Source: Panagrolaimus kolymaensis
Lineage: Eukaryota; Nematoda; Chromadorea; Rhabditida; Panagrolaimidae
DNA length: 64,000 nucleotides
Direction of reading: 5' to 3'
NCBI GenBank assembly: GCA_028622995.1
Contig: JAJQJQ010000077.1
Location: 310,001-374,000 of the forward strand
Position 1 is the stretch's first letter, and each line of letters starts with the position of its first letter. This document shows positions 58,507 to 64,000 of the stretch, in pieces. Position numbers and translations under genes: made by a program. Under the pieces are notes generated by a model that had not been told where the DNA came from, searched no databases, and was given only the letters and a program-made list of their open reading frames with translations.

Positions 58507-59876
58507 TTAAAATGTTTGATGACTTGCAATGGTTATGCTTGGATTTATTTGAACTTTTAATAAAATTTTTGAATATAGCAAAGCACAAATTCCAATATCC
58601 AATGAACCCACGAAAAGACTATAAGGTCCAACAACAGCTGTAACTTGAAAATTGAAAAACTAAAAAAAAAATTTTTTGATTATTTAGATTAAAAAAAAGA
58701 AAAATGAATGACGCTTTTTGAATTCAAACATTTTTCATTCTTGAAAATTTGAGTTCCACGATAGAAACTTTTTTTTGTCATTTTGCATCTGTCGCCTCTG
58801 TGACTCCATTAAATGGCAAATGCAACTCTTTAAAAAGTTTTTATTCCGAAAGAAAAAAGTTATTGTTTTTTTTAAATAAGATTCTGGATTTTAACCAAGA
58901 TAAAAAAGTAATTAATCAAAAGTTCTCATTCGCTACTGAATTCTCAGTAAGAAGGATTCTATTTTAAAATTTCCTTTTTTTGTAGCAACCAAAAACCTTT
59001 TTTCTTAATAAAAAAAAACACTCATAGTTGATTTATTATTTCGACTTACTTTTAAATTTTTTAAACATTAAAAGTGTCTAACTTTCTTGGAAATTCCCCT
59101 TCTCATATTTTTATGATTGCAGCTGATTTTTGAAAAACACTTTTTATTATAAAAAAATAACGAAGCCTTACCTGAAATGAAACGAATGCAGCAGAATGTG
59201 GAAGAAAATCAAAAATAAAAGCATTGATCAAAATTATAACAATTAATCTATTTGCTTTTGCATTATTGTCAGTGTTGTAATAAACATTTTTTCGAAGTAA
59301 AATTCCCAAAATGGCGCCCAAAACTACGTTGATCGCGGCCACACAGTAACGAGTGTTGAGATAAATAAGAAGTTGAGTTTGCACTGGGATGCAACCAAAC
59401 GATCGGCATTGAGTTTGAGAAGTCTCAGGAATGCCAGGAATTATATCAAAAATAATTACAACCAAATTATAAATAATTAAAAAAGCCAAAAATCCAATAT
59501 TTGTAACAAATTTAAAGTTGGAAGAATATTTAATTGGAAATAAAATAGTTAAAATTCGATCCATAGAAAGAAAACTAACACAAAAACTATTTGACATTAA
59601 AAATATTACAGCTAAAGTGCCAGTGTAAAACATTATATACGAATTATAAATAACTTTATCCGGTCTCCAAAGTGCGTTCATATAAAGTAAATGACAAATT
59701 CCAAAGAAACTTTGGAGGACGCAACAACATATGTAAAAATACATGGAAAGAAAAAATCCTTGCTTCTGCTTCCAAACATGAATAATAATTAATACAAAAG
59801 CAATAAAGCCGGTAATTTCAAAAATGGCTCCAAATACATATTCGAATAATACAATGTAGGGGAGAGGTACAGCCAT
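58507..59876 (-). CDS. srbc-like serpentine chemoreceptor
   Basis: Two exons on the - strand (59876-59172, 58659-58507) give 285 aa. Seven hydrophobic segments are apparent. The motif SMDRILTILFPIKYSS follows TM3, CRSFGCIPVQ sits in the second extracellular loop, KANRLIVIILINAFIFDFLP precedes TM6, and exon 2 begins FFNFQVTAVVGPYSLFVGSL, then DIGICALLYSKILL. The combination fits srbc-type receptors better than srg. The intron is 512 bases, which is long. ATG at 59876 is the first in-frame ATG. A plasma membrane GPCR of unknown ligand is the expected role. Confidence 0.8.
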
Positions 59877-61614
59877 AATTAAAAACAAAATTTTTGAATG
59901 GATGGAAATTTGGCTAATGCAAAAATTTTGTTATAAATAATGAAAAAAAAAACTTCCAAAAAAACCAAAAATGAAGTTTTAAAAAAGTTTAATAAACACT
60001 AAAAACCCAATATTTACGATAATTATTAGAATACTGCACTTTCGCTCGCTTTTACACCGCCGCCAGGGAGAGAGATCTTAGGAATACATAAATCCGTCGA
60101 ATGATTAATGATTTACTGCTTTGTTACTTGGTAAAGTCTCACTCTATAGTTGTAAATGTAAAACAACTTCAATTTTATATATAAATAATTTTTTAGACAC
60201 TTTTAAGAAAATGCAAAAATGCTGCATAAAATATAAAAAGATTCAATAGTTGATTAAATATGAGATTTTGTTTAAAATATTATATAATAAACCAGCAGCA
60301 GCTGAATCAAGAAGAGGTGGTCTTTAAGAATCCATCTAAAATTCTATTAATTTTTTCTTTCTTTTTTTTTTCTTCTTCTTCTGTGAACTGACGAAAGAAT
60401 ACTTTTTTTTTTTAAACATATGTAAATGTCTAAAAGAAAATAAGGGAATAACTAATTATTTGATATAAAAATTTTAAAATAAGTTGTGTTTTCAATGCAA
60501 AAAATAAAAACAAGCAACATAATTATCAAAATGTGTTTCAGAAGGTTTAGAGTTTTAAAAATTTTAAAGTAAGTAAAAAAAAATTCAATAGCTCTCATTA
60601 TGTCAAAAAGCTTAAAGTCCAAGTTTTTATTTTCATATTTCCTGGATTCAAAAGTTTGACCCATTTATTTTTAAATATTGTAGTATTCCATTGGGAAAAA
60701 AAACGAAGTGCAACAGACCCTTTGCTTTTTTATAATTTCAGATTTCTAACTTACATCCATAAGACCTTTTAAAAGAGAATTTTTTATCAAAGGTCTTGTT
60801 AAACATTTTTTTGCAATTAAAATTTCTAATTTGACGCCACATAATTAAATTAAGCTTTACAAAACAAACAGCAAAAATTGTTTTAAAAATATTAAAATAT
60901 TCAAAAATCCCAGGAAAAAAACGAAGAATAATAACCTTCAAATTTCTTTCGTCAAGTTAAAACCTTTTTATTTATGAAGAAAACAGAATGCAATGAAACA
61001 AAAAATTTTCTTTCCAAAATTGAGGTCGCTATTTTTTTGTTTGACTCACTTATTTCCTTGCATCCTCGTGTATCATTGACACGATTCATCCATGTTCCAT
61101 GTTGAGAATAACTCTTCATAACTGCGTTTTTACTTTATGGATTTGTAAAGAAAGAAAAAAAGTGCACCGATGACTTTGTTCTCATTTTAATGGACCCGAA
61201 TCTCATCACAATATAAACCAAAGTTTTATTTGCTGCAATGAGTTTTCATAACAAAAAAAAACAAAGAATTTCATTTCTCCGAAAAAAATACAAAAATGCT
61301 TAGAAAAAAGAGTTTTTAAAGAATAACAACTTTTTTACTTCATGAAATTTTTTATTGCGCTAATTTAAAGTCAAAAACATTAACACCACCCAAATCAGCA
61401 AAAAATAAGCGGTAAAACATCAAAGATAATAAAAAAAATACACATGAGGCGTCAGTTTATGACACTTTTTTTTATGATAAAAATTAATTAAATTTTTTTA
61501 ACGTTTTTCCTGTTCTTTCACACAATTTTTTTTTTAACAATGATCTTGTTCTAAAAATTTTTTGGATTGCACTCATTTCTTATTTTTTGCATTTTTGATT
61601 AAAAATTAAAAACA
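59877..61614. other. Gene-free stretch
   Basis: 1.7 kb with no supportable gene; AT-rich, short Phe/Lys-rich open frames only. Confidence 0.45.
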
Positions 61615-62002
61615 ATGGATTTTATTGTGTTTTTTAGTTGCATTTCTGTGGCAATTGGAATTATTATTATTTTATTTGGAAGCGATGAAACGTAAAATTT
61701 TTAACTTTTAAAATTACTAATTTGGCGATTTTTAAATAAAAAATCTAATATTTTAGGCAGTTAACAAAAGGAATAACTGTAACGAAACATTTGCAAATTG
61801 CATCATACATTATTGGAGTAATTTTAATTATTCTTGGAATTCTTGGATTTTATATTGGATTGCGGGGAGTTGTAAGTCAAAGCTTTTTATTTATGATAAA
61901 ATTTTAGTTTTTTTTATTTTTCAGTTCAAACGACATCGAGAGCATTTAAAGAAAGTGCATGAACGAGATCAAAAAAGAAAAGAAACAAATTTGCGTGTTT
62001 AA
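61615..62002 (+). CDS. Small two-TM protein, unknown
   Basis: Three tiny exons (61615-61691, 61757-61871, 61925-62002) give 89 aa with closed frame and good splice sites (GTAAAA..TTTTAG, GTAAGT..TTTCAG). TM1 IVFFSCISVAIGIIIILFG, a short polar loop (SDETQLTKGITVTKHLQ), TM2 IASYIIGVILIILGILGFYI, then a basic, charged tail (FKRHREHLKKVHERDQKRKE). Resembles small membrane accessory proteins in layout only; no family recognised. Spliced length and matching phases make chance unlikely. Confidence 0.68.
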
Positions 62003-62168
62003 ATATTTTTTGTATGTAATCAAAATTTCCTCAAACTTTGGCAGATTTTTCAAACAAAATAAATATTTTTAAATCATATTTGTAGTTTAAAAAATTTTAT
62101 TTTACACCCCAATTTCTTAGTTTATATAAAAAAACTGTGAATAATAAAAATTAACAAATGCATGTATT

Positions 62169-63176
62169 TTAATTTGCAGTATTAGATGGAATAATCGTAA
62201 CAATTTTAGCTATTTTTATATTCGAACATTTGCAAAACAATGACATCCATGCATGTCGAAATGAGTTTACTACAATATTAACAGCAAGAATATGACAGAA
62301 TGGATACAGCGCTGTCAAACAATAAGCATAATAAAATAATTTTGTTGTTGAATAATTTGTAGGAAATAAAATTCCATAATAAAATATAATAAAAAATGAA
62401 CTAAAAATTACGGTTGTCACAACCTGAATTGCTTTTGAACGGAAAACCAGTGAATATTGGTTTTGAAGAATTTTGTTTTGAGTTTTTTTCTTTTTAGCTT
62501 TAAAATTTTTATAGAAAACAAACGAGCACCATAAATATCGAAATAAAATATAAATAAAGACAAATGAAAAAAGAATATATTTCTTTAAATTCCATTAAGG
62601 AAATCTTAAAAGAATCGTTTCGGCGCCAAAAATATTTTCCACATTGTTAATGGTTCCTTTAATCTCTGATAAAAGAATATCTGTTTCATCTGCATCCAAA
62701 ACAACCATCGCAATTCCAATATTAGCTAATGCCAAAGTTCCCGATAAAAGTGATATTTTTCGATCTCTCCGCTTTTCTTGAGCATAATGTAATTTGAAAA
62801 ATTGATTACTTAAGCTTAAAAATAATTGTTCAACAACGAGTGTCAAAATAAATGTTAAAATTATTAATCCAATTTTAGAATAAATTATCGGAAAATATCT
62901 CAAATATCCTGACACGAAAATAATGTTATATGGTGATAAAATAATTGGTTTCAAAAGTACCGTAATTATTTCAACAAGAAAACATAGAAAAATAAAACTA
63001 AGCATAATAAATCGATAAAATTTCATATCCTTCGTTGTGCATTTTAAAACCACCCAAGTATGAAATATTTCCAGCACTTTACTTACAAGAAAAATATTGT
63101 CATTGTAATAACCCAAAAAGTTAATTTCACTTTGAGAAATAATTTCAGAAATATTATAAATTTTTTCTGAATTCAT
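62169..63176 (-). pseudogene. Str-superfamily serpentine receptor interrupted by one in-frame TAA
   Basis: One continuous frame of 336 codons on the - strand, ATG at 63176, ending ...NTAN stop. About seven hydrophobic segments; SLLSGTLALANIGIAMVVLD, then KKTQNKILQNQYSLVFRSKA before TM6, then LTALYPFCHILAVNIVVNSF are Str/Srh/Sri-like. A single TAA at 62597-62595 falls between ILLRFP and WNLKKYILFS. Frame is the same on both sides and there is no indel. An alternative is a 60-base intron with a poor GTGGAA donor and TTTAAAG acceptor that would remove the stop. Otherwise it is a fresh nonsense allele or pseudogene. Class assignment within the superfamily is unsure. Confidence 0.68.
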
Positions 63177-63850
63177 GATGCGATCAACAAATTTGATGAC
63201 AAGAAGGAATAAACTTAGAATAAAAAAAAATTTTCAAAAATAATATTAAATTTCTCAAAAAAATGAGAAGTAAGAATATTTTTTGTTTTAAAAAAATATA
63301 AAGTTATTTTAAAGCTTTTTTTAATTTACAAGAATAGTTTAAAAGCTGTCATAAGCGTCGTTCTTTTTTCACCTGTTTTTTTTTATGTTGCTGTTGGAAA
63401 AGATAAGATATAAAAAAATATAACATAATTTAGTTTACAATATTTGACTGAATATTTGTTGCTTTAGTTCTTTTTAACATTCGAACATTTACAAAAAAAA
63501 GCTGCATCCATGTTTTTTGTCGAAAAGAATTTATTAGAATATTGACAAATGCAACATTTTGAAAGATTGTTAGTCATCAATTAATTACGCAACCATACAA
63601 TAAATAAACATTCAAATCAGGATTTTGTTTTGCCATAAATTTTGTGGAGAATACAAACGTTTGCCGATGCGTCACTCGTCAAAGTTCCATATTACACACA
63701 AAATGATTAATCCAACAATATTTTTGAAAAAGTCTTTATTTCAATATTTATAAACAAAAATCAAATTTATTTATACAAGCAAATAAAATACAATAAGTAA
63801 ATACAATTATTATTATTATTAAAAAACAGAAATAAATATTTAAAAAACGA
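63177..63850. other. Intergenic region within the inverted duplication
   Basis: Contains the receptor relic at about 63470-63590 and a (ATT)n tract at 63806-63820. The part from about 63600 to 63730 has no counterpart in the left arm. Confidence 0.5.
63470..63590 (-). pseudogene. 3' relic of a Str-superfamily receptor gene, second copy
   Basis: The - strand gives AFVNILINSFRQ, then KTWMQLFFVNVRMLK, matching the receptor terminus NIVVNSFRHAWMSLF. Slightly longer than the relic in the left arm. Confidence 0.6.
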
Positions 63851-64000
63851 TTACATTTCAATAGCAAATTTGGAACGAGATGACATCAAATAAATTTCTA
63901 ATTTAGAAGACGATGGAAACGCTTTGCGAAGTTTTTCTGCGATTGTTTTGACTTCAGCTTTTTCATTTACAGAAAGTTCATGATAACGAAAAATAAGAGT
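63851..64000 (-). CDS. Coiled-coil/F-box-associated paralogue, 3' end only (partial)
   Basis: The last 49 codons plus stop of a third coiled-coil family member, cut by the window edge. TLIFRYHELSVNEKAEVKTI, then EKLRKAFPSSSKLEIYLMSS, ending SKFAIEM. It differs from the gene at 56160-58071 at only about four residues, so duplication is recent. Whether the rest is intact cannot be seen. Confidence 0.8.
   Translation of the reverse strand, partial: TLIFRYHELSVNEKAEVKTIAEKLRKAFPSSSKLEIYLMSSRSKFAIEM

Larger units (their letters stand above)
63440..64000 (-). repeat. Right arm of the large inverted duplication
   Basis: Reverse complement of 57920-58335 with an interruption of about 175 bases. It continues past the window end, so the full extent is unknown. 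Confidence 0.8.

Noticed and set aside
1..64000. tRNA, rRNA, CRISPR array, transposase or reverse transcriptase
   Set aside because: GGTTCGA-type tRNA loops found at 4673, 10460 and 32372 are all inside PLC-gamma coding sequence; no repeat-spacer array and no transposase or RT motif was seen. A covariance-model scan could still find a tRNA.

Overview
The window is nuclear DNA of a nematode. The evidence is the very AT-rich composition, short introns (mostly 45 to 60 bases, GT..AG with TTTYAG-type acceptors), nematode-only chemoreceptor families (srg, srbc-like and Str-superfamily 7TM proteins), a tandem ShK protein, and a PLC-gamma gene of the plc-3 type. Several F-box-like and coiled-coil proteins with an 'LPN-I-E-F' C-terminal region resemble a family that I recall as heavily expanded in Panagrolaimidae. 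A panagrolaimid or a related clade IV nematode is my best guess, not a demonstrated placement.

Layout. 0-4.3 kb holds three ordinary + strand genes: an LRRC57-like leucine-rich repeat protein, an FBXW9/MEC-15-like F-box/WD40 protein and a small secreted protein with two ShK domains. 4.4-9.6 kb is a complete nine-exon phospholipase C-gamma gene on the - strand. An orphan copy of its last exon follows at 10.2 kb. 10.6-21.4 kb is an accessory block: an intronless DUF6314-like gene, four srg receptor genes in tandem, a three-exon F-box-like gene, and several decayed fragments of both DUF6314 and F-box-like genes. 22.5-30.4 kb holds an orphan secreted protein, a coiled-coil/F-box-associated paralogue with an in-frame stop, a second intronless DUF6314-like gene and a flavin-containing monooxygenase. 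31.0 kb is an intronless C92-type permuted papain-like peptidase. 32.1-38.5 kb is a second complete PLC-gamma gene with the same nine-exon structure.

38.5-51.0 kb is a gene-poor, homopolymer-rich region. The only gene I can support there is a small secreted protein spread over three exons with a 2.8 kb first intron. 51.0-58.1 kb holds a second F-box/WD40 gene (-), a mitochondrial class I release factor (+) and an intact seven-exon coiled-coil gene (+). 58-64 kb contains an srbc-like receptor, a tiny two-TM protein, a Str-type receptor broken by one in-frame TAA, and an inverted duplicate of the 3' end of the coiled-coil gene that runs off the window edge.

Functionally this is a patchwork of housekeeping signalling genes (PLC-gamma, release factor, LRR, F-box/WD40, FMO) interleaved with fast-duplicating chemoreceptor, F-box-like and DUF6314 genes. 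The main structural theme is repeated segmental duplication with decay: two full PLC-gamma genes plus an orphan exon, two DUF6314 genes plus relics, four srg genes, and four or more members of the F-box-like family. No tRNA, rRNA, CRISPR array or intact transposon was recognised. All gene models were spliced by eye. Where I give exon coordinates, the frames close exactly across all junctions.
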